This document shows positions 37,498 to 48,125 of a DNA stretch of 64,000 nucleotides, in pieces. Position 1 is the stretch's first letter, and the number at the start of each line of letters is the position of its first letter. The notes beneath the pieces were generated by a model. That model was given only the letters and a program-made list of their open reading frames with translations, ran no database searches and had not been told where the DNA came from. The translations under genes and the position numbers were made by a program. Source of the stretch: Isoetes taiwanensis (lineage: Eukaryota > Streptophyta > Lycopodiopsida > Isoetales > Isoetaceae); assembly GCA_021234155.1 (NCBI GenBank), contig JAJEKV010000028.1, forward strand, positions 14,939,928 to 15,003,927, given 5' to 3'.

Positions 37498-39558
37498 GTG
37501 ATTGACAAATCCAGATGTATACAAAGGGATATCAATATGAAGAGACATTTGACCTTACTGAAAGAGCCTAAAGTGGCATACATAGTTCATCTTACATTCA
37601 TGTCTAAAGCATTGGACAAATTTAATACCAAAAAAATCTTTCATACGGTCATGTATGAAGTGCTGAATGACAGAGGAATGGAATTGGTAGATAAAACCAC
37701 ATTTGGTTGGAGATACATTGATCAGATTAGAAAGAAAGTCTGCAAACCATTCAAAGTTTTTGCAGATGGAAAGCCAAATCATTGCCCTTGCAGTAATCCC
37801 AATATGAAAAGGTTTATTGATCCGAGCATAAACCATGTAAGGACTACAAACTTAGACATTATCCACAGTACTAAGTTAAGAAATGCCTTTGCTTGTGGGC
37901 TGAACCATATACCAGATGATGGCCTAAGTATCCAAGATTTTATGGAGGACTTTGATAAGGCCTGCCACCAATTTATTTCTGTTCATAAATTCCAATTGCT
38001 TGACTTATCGGATTCAGATCTTGAAAACATTTGCAATATGTTGATTCAGATGGCACATGTAGAAATTACCAAGCTAAAAGAAAATCTGCTGCCTAAAAGA
38101 TTTCTCTGGAAGGACCCAGAGGTTATGAAGAATATCCATTGGCTAAACCACAATATCTTCGTAGCAGAACTTGATAAAGCAAGTAACAACGCTGCATTTA
38201 TATGCCCTGCACACATGGCAAATGCAGCCTTAGAAAGGTTGAATGGTGCTGATTTTGAAAAATATAATGAAGATCCTGAAAGGATAAAGAAAGCTTGCTG
38301 CAAGGATATTTCTGCATTCATTGGGCTTAAGCAGTTTGAATCCTTAAAGCTCCCATACCTAATGGCTAGCTACAAAGCGCACAAACAAGAATACAGATGG
38401 CTTACCAATGCTAAAGCTACGATTTTTTCTGAGATATCCAAGATTATCACTGCAATACTTAATTCATGCTTGGAGATTTGGCCATTTGTTTGCCACAAGA
38501 AAACAGCCAGATTGAGATTATGGGGTCATAATAAAATAAATCCATGTTGGATAGTGAACTCCGTTTATGACGTTATATTGAACTTACCGTTAAAAATACA
38601 TGACGTCTTCTCAGCTGACATTACGAAATGCTATGAGAATATTCCACTTTTGGGCAATGATGGTATTATCGAAATCATTAATGACATTATTGACAACACA
38701 TGGGAATATCAAAGGACTGAGGAAAGAAAGTTTGACATGATTTATAAGGTTAGAAATGAAGAGATCAAAGTAAAATGGGTTAAGTCTGCTCATAGCAAGG
38801 AATTTGTCAGTTGGTTACACATGAAAAAGGAAACCTTTAATGCTATGAACGAATGGCTACTGAGCCATTGTTTCTTACAAATGGGAAACGAAATCTGGAG
38901 GCAAATTAGGGGAATTCCTATGGGTTTGTCATGCAGTCCAGCTTGGTGTATTCTCTATTTGGCTTGGTATGAACTGAATTTTATATTCAAACTTGCTAAT
39001 GCTGGCAGAATTACGGATATTTATAAGTTCAAGCATGCTGCTAGATACATCGATGACCTGAATATCATTAATGGTGGTAACCTGTATGAATTCTTCAGGA
39101 AGGGTTCGGAGTTGACTGTTTACAATATGGATGTCTTAGGAATTAAGGATGAAACAGTATATAAAAATACAACTAATTTGTTGGGCAGTGAATGCAACTT
39201 CTTGAATATTACCATACAGGTGTTGGACATGGATAGAGGGATATTCGTAATTTCCAGGTATGACAAAAGAGTTAAATTACCTTTCAAGGTGTACAAATAC
39301 ATTAAAGCACATAGTTGCAGACCATATGCTCAATCCTCAAAAGTTATATTATCACAGGTTCTCCCCTATATTTACACACATTCAGATGCCCATAGTGCAG
39401 CTCTGGATATCTCAGAACTTATAGATATATTTTGTTGCAATGGATTTGCCAAAAAGGATATTGTCAGTGGAATAATGCGCAGCCTAGACACTGAAGAGTT
39501 CCCAGGGCTCCTTTACAACTTTAAGGTTATGGTTAGGGAGCTAAAAGCTTTATTGTGA
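37498..39558 (+). CDS. Element gene exon 3: Penelope-like reverse transcriptase
   Basis: 686 codons. It opens with GTG right after the acceptor ACATTTATAG, so it is better read as an exon continuing from the donor at 36648 (phase 0, 849-bp intron) than as an independent ORF; the first ATG inside is at 37537. RT signatures: LPYLMASYKAHKQEYRWLTN before the palm; motif A ADITKCYENIP (about residue 372), close to the DVTSLYTNIP type of Penelope elements; QMGNEIWRQIRGIPMGLSCS (motif B, about 462-480); motif C RYIDDL (about 515); thumb-like YDKRVKLPFKVYKYIK (about 588). The catalytic Asps are all present. The protein ends soon after the thumb, with no GIY-YIG nuclease and none in exons 1-2. Total spliced length is about 1,200 aa. 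The domesticated RVT family is an alternative. Confidence 0.82.
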   Translation: MIDKSRCIQRDINMKRHLTLLKEPKVAYIVHLTFMSKALDKFNTKKIFHTVMYEVLNDRGMELVDKTTFGWRYIDQIRKKVCKPFKVFADGKPNHCPCSNPNMKRFIDPSINHVRTTNLDIIHSTKLRNAFACGLNHIPDDGLSIQDFMEDFDKACHQFISVHKFQLLDLSDSDLENICNMLIQMAHVEITKLKENLLPKRFLWKDPEVMKNIHWLNHNIFVAELDKASNNAAFICPAHMANAALERLNGADFEKYNEDPERIKKACCKDISAFIGLKQFESLKLPYLMASYKAHKQEYRWLTNAKATIFSEISKIITAILNSCLEIWPFVCHKKTARLRLWGHNKINPCWIVNSVYDVILNLPLKIHDVFSADITKCYENIPLLGNDGIIEIINDIIDNTWEYQRTEERKFDMIYKVRNEEIKVKWVKSAHSKEFVSWLHMKKETFNAMNEWLLSHCFLQMGNEIWRQIRGIPMGLSCSPAWCILYLAWYELNFIFKLANAGRITDIYKFKHAARYIDDLNIINGGNLYEFFRKGSELTVYNMDVLGIKDETVYKNTTNLLGSECNFLNITIQVLDMDRGIFVISRYDKRVKLPFKVYKYIKAHSCRPYAQSSKVILSQVLPYIYTHSDAHSAALDISELIDIFCCNGFAKKDIVSGIMRSLDTEEFPGLLYNFKVMVRELKALL

Positions 39559-39589
39559 ATTAAAGTAAGAGTAGGTGATTATGGGAAGG

Positions 39590-39619
39590 GTAGGGCCTTG
39601 TGGTTCAACAAGGCCCTAC
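39590..39619 (+). other. Unit 2 3' hairpin
   Basis: Perfect 11-bp stem GTAGGGCCTTG / CAAGGCCCTAC, 8-nt loop, 31 nt after the stop codon. Conserved between units 1 and 2. It is a candidate RNA signal for RT binding or for 3'-end formation. Confidence 0.8.
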
Positions 39620-39704
39620 TCTCCTTGTTGTTACCATAAGTATATACTCATTTCTTAACCCAAACAAGGCCACCTAACCTACTGAGGAAGGAGGAAGGTT
39701 TTTT

Positions 39705-42700
39705 ATTATATGTCACATGTGAGCATGTTGGCTACCTTTGGGTATGGAAGTTGGATGCTATGCAGATTCTAATAAGGGTGTTTGTTAGTTACTATATGCA
39801 AGGAAACAGCTGGCAGTTTGGTGCCCATGGCATGGCATTCTTTGTTGTGGTGGAAAACAATATGGTTGATTCTCCAATTATGGTGGTTAAGAAGGATATT
39901 GTGCGTGAAACACCTTTTGATGGAGATGTTGCCTACCAAGTTGAACGAGGAAAATACGAGAAAATCTGGTCAGGTTGAATACATGAAAATGGTTACCCTT
40001 ATTCCCCCTGTTAAGAAAGTGAAAAATAATATTTGCCAATCACGTAGTATGGAGATATTTTGGAGATTTAATTTTATGCCTCTTCCTTTGTTGGATAGGG
40101 TGACCACAAGCTATGATGTGGTCGTTTAATTAGAAGTTATCTCGAACTTTTGGTCTCGTGGTAGTCGGCCCTCTAGATAACATATGGGTTAGATGAATAC
40201 ATGGACTGTAAATAAGAGTTTAAACATTGTGCAAAATACATAAGACTTAATAAGACTGATGAGAATTTGTTGAAAAAAGTCTTTAGGTTCGAACTTACTA
40301 TTTGGCGTTTACCTAATATAAGGGTTGAATACATGGGTTATTGATACATAAATAACCTATGACCTCTGATTATTGTAATAGGAATGTTTTTTTTAAACCA
40401 AAATTGTTGTCATGAAAATTATTATGACAAAGGGTCGATTATCTGAAACATGAGTTTTAGGTCTGAATCTTAGGGCAACGGATTTACGGCAAAAGGAGAA
40501 ATTCGATGGAGAAATTACATACAATACAGTGGACAGGAAGGCGAAATCATCTTGAATCAAAGTCGGCTTCAGTGTGCAATCGTGCCTCTAGAGTTTAGAA
40601 CCCGGCGGAGATATCTGGGCCTTGTGAAATATGGACGGTAGTTTTTCCTTTTATAGCGAGAAGAGTAGTTGATTTCGATGCCCTACATGTCTTTGCTCTT
40701 GGGCTGGTATGCGGATCTATCCTAATCTTTGGGCATGGGCCGTAAGAAAAGGAGATCTTAACATGGCCACGAGAAGAAGAATTGAGGAGGAAAATGCTAA
40801 GGAAGCCAAGTCCGCCAAGAAATTGAAGCCCTTTTCTTTCCACAAAAGGTGGTAGCAGCTAAAACTATTTAGGATCCCATTGCTCTCGAATGTGGGAGAT
40901 GCCTCTATAGAGAAGGCTGGTGAGAAGTTGGTACAATGCGTTGATCTAGCCAAAGACCTTTGCCGAAGGACTCGATATGGCATTAATGGTGGAAGACACG
41001 AAATAGGGGATGGATCTAGCAAATCAACTCCCTCGGCGTTTGCATACCGCTGCTCTTCAATCTGTGGATAATCCTCGCATCTTCTAACCGGGTTGGAAGC
41101 ATTGTCTATGTTTTTCCTTAATTATGTTGCGGTTGTTATCACTATTCTATTGACTATAGCGGGGTGTTGGACCATGGTCTTGCTAGTATCGTTATAATTT
41201 AAGTAGACTTCATGCTATTTGTTATATTTCGCTGAACTAATAAGCATTAAAATAAGGCTCTTGGATCTATGATTTTTATTATGATGGTTACCCCACTCTA
41301 AAACAAAAATTGGATATTATTATATTTACTTCTCTAGTTTTTGATAGGATATACTTTGTCTATGAATTATTTCTGCTAGATTTACATATGCAGGTCTGAT
41401 TATTGGCTCTTGACAATTATGGCAATCGCTCTTTTTAACTAAGGGTATTATGTCATATAAGAAATTAGTTTCAGATCTGCCTTAAAATCTCCATAATCCT
41501 ATAGATCCAACATGTTTTTATGCATTAATATACTTTAGAGAATGGCTCAATTTATTTAAAATCCTACTATGTAACTTGCTTTGATGGCCTAGTTCTAGAT
41601 ACCTTTGAGTGACTAAGGTTCTCGCATGGGAGTAATATACAAGATTCTAGTTTCGATGACTGCTCTTATGAAAACTACGGATTGCTTTTGTGTGCATGGT
41701 CTCATGCTCTTATGTTCTTTCATTTGAAGTCCTGGTATATAGATCTTTGGTGTTATCTTGGATGCTTGTTTCAATTAATAGCCCTTCATGTTTGGCCAAT
41801 AAATATTGGCTCTATACTGGCTGATAAGCTTCATAAATGTATTTGTTCGATAGGTATATTGCTTTTTAGAAATGCAACTTTTAATTTACTTGACATGTAG
41901 TAGTTCTATGGCGGGATTTCATTGTTTTATTTACCCCCGCTTCATAATTCCTTTGTGTTCTTCCTATTGACCTTCCTCGGGTTTGTCTGCTATTGAACTT
42001 AGATAAGTATGGTTGGTAGCTTTGCTCGAAGAAAATATACAAAGTCCTAAAGTGTTCTATAATCCACTCGCTTTTTTACATGGTAACACTATAGTCGTTG
42101 ATCTCTTAGGTATATCAGTTGTTTATCCGAATTGCTCATCACTTTAGTTGATGGGACTAATATGTGGCCGGTTCTGCTCAATGTAACTTTGTACATATCT
42201 TGTCGAGCTCTATTGTTTTCGAGAAAGGGCTCAAAACCCTAAATTGGGAGATCTTTGGGTTTTTAGAAAGAGTTTTCAGAAGTGGTACTTGGGGAAAGTG
42301 TGTAACATTCACCTTTTGGATAAAATTATGCATGATTGGAGTTGTTGGAGATTGCTAACCTACTACGAAAGGAGATGTCCCGAGCCTCTTCTTATTGACT
42401 CTAAACTTTCTTTTTATGCTTAATATTATGATATGGGTTATTTTGTTTAAAGCTGAAAGTTTCCTTAAATGTAAATCTAGCTAGTATGATCATTTTGGCA
42501 TACATGGTGAAGGGGCGATGAGCCCAAGAAATCTAAAGCTTACCGCTAGCTAAGCTTAGGTCTTTACCCCCGACTAAGGCTAATGTTCCTATGGTTTCTT
42601 TGCGGGTAGCGGGATTTCTTGCTCCCTGTGTGTTGTTTCACATTATTGGATAAGCTTTCAAGACTCTTTAAAGAAAGATTTATCAAACCTTTGTACTATT

Positions 42701-43138
42701 ATTTTTTGATTTAGTGTGTTGTTTAACACTTGGGAAAGGTCAGTAATTTTATTCTCCATTTTCTTGCTGATTTTTTGTGCTGCTGGATATTGCAGCATGT
42801 GATACTGTTGTTAGTTTTTATATATATCTTTAATTTTCATATACTCTATGACCTTTCAGAAAAGAAAAGTTGTCATGTTGGTTTGTATTACATTAGTTCT
42901 TTTATGTAAAATGATTAATCTGGAAAACCATGTATAAATGTTCTTTTAAACATGTTCCAAGTTTAAAATGAGAAGAAGTTGTAGATTGTTGTATTTTTTA
43001 ACCATGTTATGGCCTAAGTCAAAATGCACCTGTTTTGAACTTAGGGCTGCTAATTGTACCTTAAAAAGGTCTTTTGAAAAAAAGGTCTTGGAAAGGTAAG
43101 CTTGATCAATAATAAAAGCAGTCTAAGGGCTTTTTTTT
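39705..43138 (+). repeat. Array unit 3, R segment only
   Basis: 3,434 bp equivalent to 31956-35361. It ends in a T-tract after the GTCTAAGGGC motif, with about 20 altered bases just before the end. It carries exon 1 (about 40733-41090, frame-broken, for example CAG read as CGAG) and part of intron 1, but no exon 2 or 3. From about 42750 on it agrees with unit 2 almost perfectly. Confidence 0.88.
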
Positions 43139-43343
43139 TTTTGCCAAAATTTTGTTGTAGTCATGATTTCTAGGGTGTTTCTAGACATGCTATGAAGAAT
43201 TCTACCACAATTGGGTTCTATTTCCTACATTTCAAGCATAGAACATTTTTCTAATTTACAGAGGGAAAATAACTTTTATATTAATGAGAAATATAGTTAC
43301 ATGAAAATTTTAATTTTTCTACAAAATTTACAAAATTTGAGGC
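43139..43343. other. AT-rich segment between array and H3-like ORF
   Basis: About 200 bp with no ORF; on the minus strand it is the 3' flank of the H3-like ORF. Confidence 0.5.
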
Positions 43344-44459
43344 CTAGGGCCTCTCCCTGCGGATTCTCCGTGCTAAGTGGATGTCCTTCGGCATGAGGGT
43401 TACCCGCTTAGCATGGATATGAGGTTTCCCTCCTCAAGAGCCGCACCAGCTTCGCCCGTGACCTCTTGCGGGGCCGGGTCATTAGAGGGGTAACCCTATA
43501 ATCGGTCCGGAGCTGCTGCAAAACCTCTCTAAGGAGACGCTCGAAGGGCGCCTTCCTTATCGGGGAGATCGCGTGCACATCCGGAAGTGCAGAATCTCCC
43601 TAAACACCCCCGGTATGGCTTTGTTAGGCCGGGAGTGGTGAACCCTCTTGGGTTTTTCGGCCTAGGTGGGGGTGGCTTGGGCTGGTTCTTCTGCCGACCT
43701 GCCGCCCACCACTTGCATTTGCACCTCTGGCGGCAATACCACTCATTGTACCTCGTCCAGCTGACGAAGGTACTCCTCATATATACCACCATCTTCGCTT
43801 GAACTTCATGATCCTGGCTTTGGGCCCTTGATACCCGCTCCCTACCTTTTGCTTCTTCACCACCTTGGGTGGTTCGACCCACTGGGGTAGGGTGGCCTGG
43901 CGTCCCGGGGTCTGCTGCCCCTCCTGCTCTTCTTCCTCCTCGTCATCCCGCCCTCCTGCTCTTCTTCCCTCATTTGAGGCTCGTCAATACTTGATGGTCC
44001 GTGAGGGCCATCGTTCCTCTTCTTCGTCCCGGTCGGCTCTTGCTCCCTCGGCTCCCTCTCTCTCTCCCTTTTCTTCCTAGCGTGACCCTCTCCTCGGCCA
44101 CTCTGCTACTTTTTCTTTTCCCTTCTTTTGGGCCTTGAAGGCCCGCTTCCTCCACTATTTCTTTGCTGCTCTTCCACCTCTTGTTCCACCTCGGTGTCTG
44201 TGGCCCCAAAGTGGCGACTCGTCCGTTCTTTGTGTTCTGCGCCGGCACGAAGCCGCTGGCTGGGACTCTCACCGGCATCATGGAAGGAGGCTTGATTTGC
44301 TGGCCGCCGCCGCTGGTGGGGGGGAAGCTCCTCTTCCCCTTTCTTGGGTGAGGAGGTGCTCTCGGGATCTTCTTCACATGTCGCCTGCTGCTTGCTGCGC
44401 CATGGAGAGGGTAGGTCTTGGTCCAGGGCTTCCTGTAGGTTTGCTTTGGTGCGTGCCAT
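43344..44459 (-). pseudogene. Histone H3-like ORF of the gypsy element, frame-broken
   Basis: Minus strand, ATG at 44459, stop at 43344-43346, about 370 codons. The start MARTK is the H3 N-terminus, and RSKQQAT shortly after resembles the H3 PRKQLAT segment. A long charged, Pro/Lys/Glu-rich insert follows. Then, across frame shifts, come TKPYR (H3 KKPHR), PGVFREILHF (start of alpha-N), IRKAPFERLLREV (H3 IRKLPFQRLVREI) and AKRVTLMPKDIHLARRIR followed by RERP-stop, which matches the H3 C-terminus at nearly every position. At least four single-base shifts interrupt it, some at CTG-like sites. It sits where the first ORF of the gypsy element should be, 200 bp from the Helitron border. Normal H3 is 135-136 residues, so this is an H3 with a greatly extended tail. 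Confidence 0.8.
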
Positions 44460-44661
44460 ATCTTGTGGTTCAGAAATGGGTGACGTAAGGAATTGAGCAA
44501 GAGAGAGGTGAAGGTGAAGGGTTGAGAGAGAGAATGAGGTGTCGATATTTAAAAGGAGGGTCTCTAGGAATATTCTCCCACCATAATTACCCCTATTTAT
44601 TAGCCCCCCCTTATTAATTACACCATATTTAGTAATTATTTAATTATTAAGATATGTTAAA
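44460..44661 (-). other. Gypsy leader, proximal part
   Basis: About 200 bp upstream of the H3-like ATG on the minus strand, AT-rich, no ORF. With 49047-49380 it makes a leader of about 550 bp once the Helitron is removed. Confidence 0.5.
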
Positions 44662-47168
44662 TCTATATTAATTGATATCCTATTGTTTAAATTTGGTTTT
44701 TCCGGGGTTCCGAAAACTTTTTGGATTTTTTTTTCAGGTTGATTTGCCTAAGGTTAGGGGTTTTTTATTGCCGAAAAAGTTTTCCGGTAGTCTAAAAATG
44801 AGAAACAAAAGAATTAAAAAAAATTAGGGGTATGATTTTTGATGAGGTTTCTGCTTTTGGGAGCCGGATTGCGGATGTCGGCAAATGGATGGAGATGGTG
44901 GCGGCTGGCATGCAGATGCATTTGCCAGGTATAAGGAGGAGGATGGACGAATTGGATATTGTTTCTGCTGGCTCATCTTATTTGGTTGATTTGATGTCGC
45001 TGGGGTTTCTGAGTGGCCGGCAGTCTGGAAAAAATATATTAGCAGTTTCTTCATTCGACTGGAAGATCTTGCAGGCATTGCAACGTGTATATGTTGGTTT
45101 CATCTTGAACATCACTTAGGGTTAGTGAATTGGATGATAACTCTGTTTCAACTGTTGTTTTTGGATGGTGTATCATGAAAGCTTTCATCGCCGACACATC
45201 ATTTATCTGATGGAGGTATTATTTTTTCTCTGTTATAAGTAGTATTATCCCGTAGCTTTGGTTGGCTTTATCTGCAACTTCTTAAAACAAGACAACGGAT
45301 TTGTTTCTAACTATAATATTATGCATCATGGAGAATAAAATGGCTCGCAGGTGTCTGCTTTGTCTGATTGTTCAGTTAGGCTTCAGGTTAATGTTTTAGA
45401 CGTGCAACCTCTATCTCATATTCAATTGATGCTCTCTCTTTATTATCATTGTTGGGAAGCACATCATATCAAGTCATAGATGCAACGATGCTTTATTTAT
45501 ATTACATGTAAACTGACATGGGTTTAGCTCTAATACTTAATAGATAGCAACACAGCCTCTACTCTATATTACGCTGCAGTATCTATGTGGATGGCATCTT
45601 CTCATCTAGAGTTAGATGTGTTATAGTTTGATTCTTTTATTTATGTTTAGCAAACTTAATATCCAGATGATCCCAAAGTATGCTAAGTCTGATGGGGATA
45701 TGCAGAATGTATGGATGCTAGATTTGTTGTTGGTTCTTACTGTATTATCAGTTTGAAATATCCCTGATATGAAGATCGAACTGCAATTCAGTCTTTAGAG
45801 GTACAAATCAAACTTTGTGTTCTTCACTTCGATTTTAGCATATGCTTAGGCTGTACATTTATCCTTGATCTAAATTAATATCTCTGGGTCAAACTGCAAA
45901 ACATTCTAAGGATGTTTGGAATTGTCCCAAGCTCATGTCTGAGGCTCATGATTTTCTCAAATCTAATTCTCACTCTAATTCTCACTGTTATTTGCAATCG
46001 CCCACATTAGAAATTTTTATGTCTGTTATTTCAAGTTGGCAGTTTTCTGTTTATTAATAGTAAGATCCTCCACGATTCAGAAAGAATGGCAGATATGGAA
46101 CAGTGCAACGGGGCCACTCAGGGCAAACATGAGTGTATTATTCTGTGCTTTTACATTCTGGTACTTTTCATGAAGACAAACAGGTAGGGACAATGTAAAC
46201 AAATGCTTCAATTTGATCAGGTAAAAAAACCTTTCTCATATTGAAATATGTTGTTCCATATGTTTGCCTTTCTTGGCTTTGTAAAGTAATCTCTAATAAA
46301 ATTGCTGTAGTTTTATTTGAAAGGTCCATGCATCTGTAAATGCAGCTCCCATAAAGGATGTACTCCATATGTATGCTTCTAACTTTTGGCTAATATAGAT
46401 CAGATATACTATGCTTAATTGGAATTTGGAAACTTGATTGTGATGATTTGCAGATAGGCTCATCGTGATTTGTTCTATACCTACCTGAGGCAAGCTTAAG
46501 TTTTATAGCAAGCTATATACATGTATCTAATTTTCTGCATAATGCATAAGAAAAAATTTCCAAGAAGGCATTTGTTTCTATAAGGTCTTATGTTTCTATA
46601 AGGTCTTATGAAGCCCGCCTTGCATCCTTATGAAGCATCCGACGCATTGCACCACAAAGTTTATACCTCTGACCGCGGCTAATGTCTTCAGTGAACTGAA
46701 GCTGTAAGTGCTCTATGAGCTTGCTCATTGGCCATATGGTATTTAAAACATTTGCTTATTTTACAAGAACAACAATTTGGAACCGCTCTTGCTTTAAGAA
46801 GCGTCCAATTGTCCCATTGCAACTAACGATTTTCTTCAGTAGTTGACACTGTAAGTGCTTTGAACTCTCAACTCGCTTTTTATTTTTAGTGTCATGTAGT
46901 GCATGCATGATCTAACAGATTTGACGATTTTGTATGTATGTATCTTTATTGCAAAAGACAACAAATTCATTGCAAGTTAAACCACATAGCCTCTACCAAA
47001 CTCCCATTCTGATTACTCTCCAGTAGCGAGCTTTGCTTTTAATTAAAGAAATTGTTTATTCTTTCAACTCTTTCACTGCTCATTTGATCTGAGAGCAGTG
47101 ATCCCGATGCTCGAAAGTTTGATTTCTTACAACAATTTCTTTGCATAGGCACAATGGCATTAACATTT

Positions 47169-47240
47169 ACTTGATTATGTAGAAGGAATAATAAAGGAAT
47201 TCACTTGATTATGTAGAAGGAATAATAAAGGAATTCAGAA
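47169..47240. repeat. 34-bp tandem duplication in the Helitron
   Basis: ACTTGATTATGTAGAAGGAA plus the following 14 bases occurs twice in a row. Confidence 0.85.
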
Positions 47241-47809
47241 AGGTGAAAGTGGAGCACAACACAACACTCATTACCAATTCTGATTAGTATATGTGCAGCC
47301 TCGAATATGGTGGCAATTAGTTTTGGGACTTCATGATGCTATGGTCATACTGTTTCTATTGTTTCTATTGTGGCTATTTTGCTCATGTCTCTATTTATTA
47401 CTGCATGTTATTTAGTTGTTCGAGAACAATTACCTTATTAAAACGTGGGGTTCTATAGTGTTGAATGTATTTCAGGCATATTTGCATTGGAAAAGACGAA
47501 CACATTCCAACTGTGCGGAAAAATCATATCAAATTCTTCGTGCAGCTTTGCAATTTTTTATATTCAATGGTGTATATCTCAGTTGCGGAATAGCAAATTC
47601 GAGTCATAATAAGCTTATTCAAGCAATTTTAAAATGATATCTATACCATCCAGTTGGGTTTGAATAAGGTAAGTTGAATTCAATAGCTGCTGAGGAACCC
47701 GTGATGCCTATTTGCCTACTTTTTTTTTGGCATACAAACCGAACTTTTTTTAAGGGAATTGAAACCTAGATTTCTAAGGCACTGCCTAGATGCTGATGAA
47801 GATAATGCC

Positions 47810-48125
47810 AACATTGTTAAGCAGGACAAAGTTTGTTCATGGGGTCACATAATACTCACTGTTTTCCCATTGCATCCTTCACATTGGCTGAGTAGCAATG
47901 AGTTCAATAATAAGTTTGTTCATAGGGTCACTTAGATGTTTTGCTACTACATCTTTCACGTTCACTTCACTGAAGCCTAGGTGTTGATTACCTGTTGTCT
48001 CATCAAGATAACGTTCCAGCAAGCAACTAAGCTATTGCCAACATTGCTAAGCGGGATAATTTTGTTCATTAGCTCATTCAGATAATTCTCAATGTTTTTT
48101 TGTTGCATCCCTCACGTTGTTTGAA
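47810..48125. repeat. Degenerate ~110-130-bp repeats in the Helitron
   Basis: Three diverged units each hold a TTTGTTCAT...TCAC-like segment followed by a TTGC/CTAC-ATC...TTCACG segment (about 47816, 47915 and 48047). They are too diverged to set exact borders. Confidence 0.4.

Larger units (their letters stand above)
31956..39704 (+). repeat. Array unit 2 (clean copy)
   Basis: 7,749 bp with all exons open, in contrast to units 1 and 3. The R segment covers 31956-35361 and the internal part 35362-39704. Confidence 0.9.
24198..43138 (+). mobile_element. Head-to-tail array of a Penelope-like RT element
   Basis: Three directly repeated units start at 24198, 31956 and 39705, with periods of 7,758 and 7,749 bp. 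The third stops at 43138, so the array reads R-int-R-int-R, where R is a 3.4-kb direct repeat and int a 4.3-kb internal part. Each R carries exon 1 of the element gene; each int carries exons 2 and 3, the last with a reverse transcriptase of Penelope-like type. Penelope-like elements characteristically form head-to-tail copies with pseudo-LTRs and can keep introns, which fits. Tandem duplication of a host RT gene cannot be excluded. It lies inside the gypsy internal region. Both ends fall in T-tracts and no target-site duplication is clear. Confidence 0.8.

Noticed and set aside
43344-44459. Reading the H3-like ORF as an ordinary gag N-terminus
   Set aside because: The C-terminal 18-residue match to H3 and the MARTK start together are too specific; a recognisable gag lies elsewhere, at 20421-21890.
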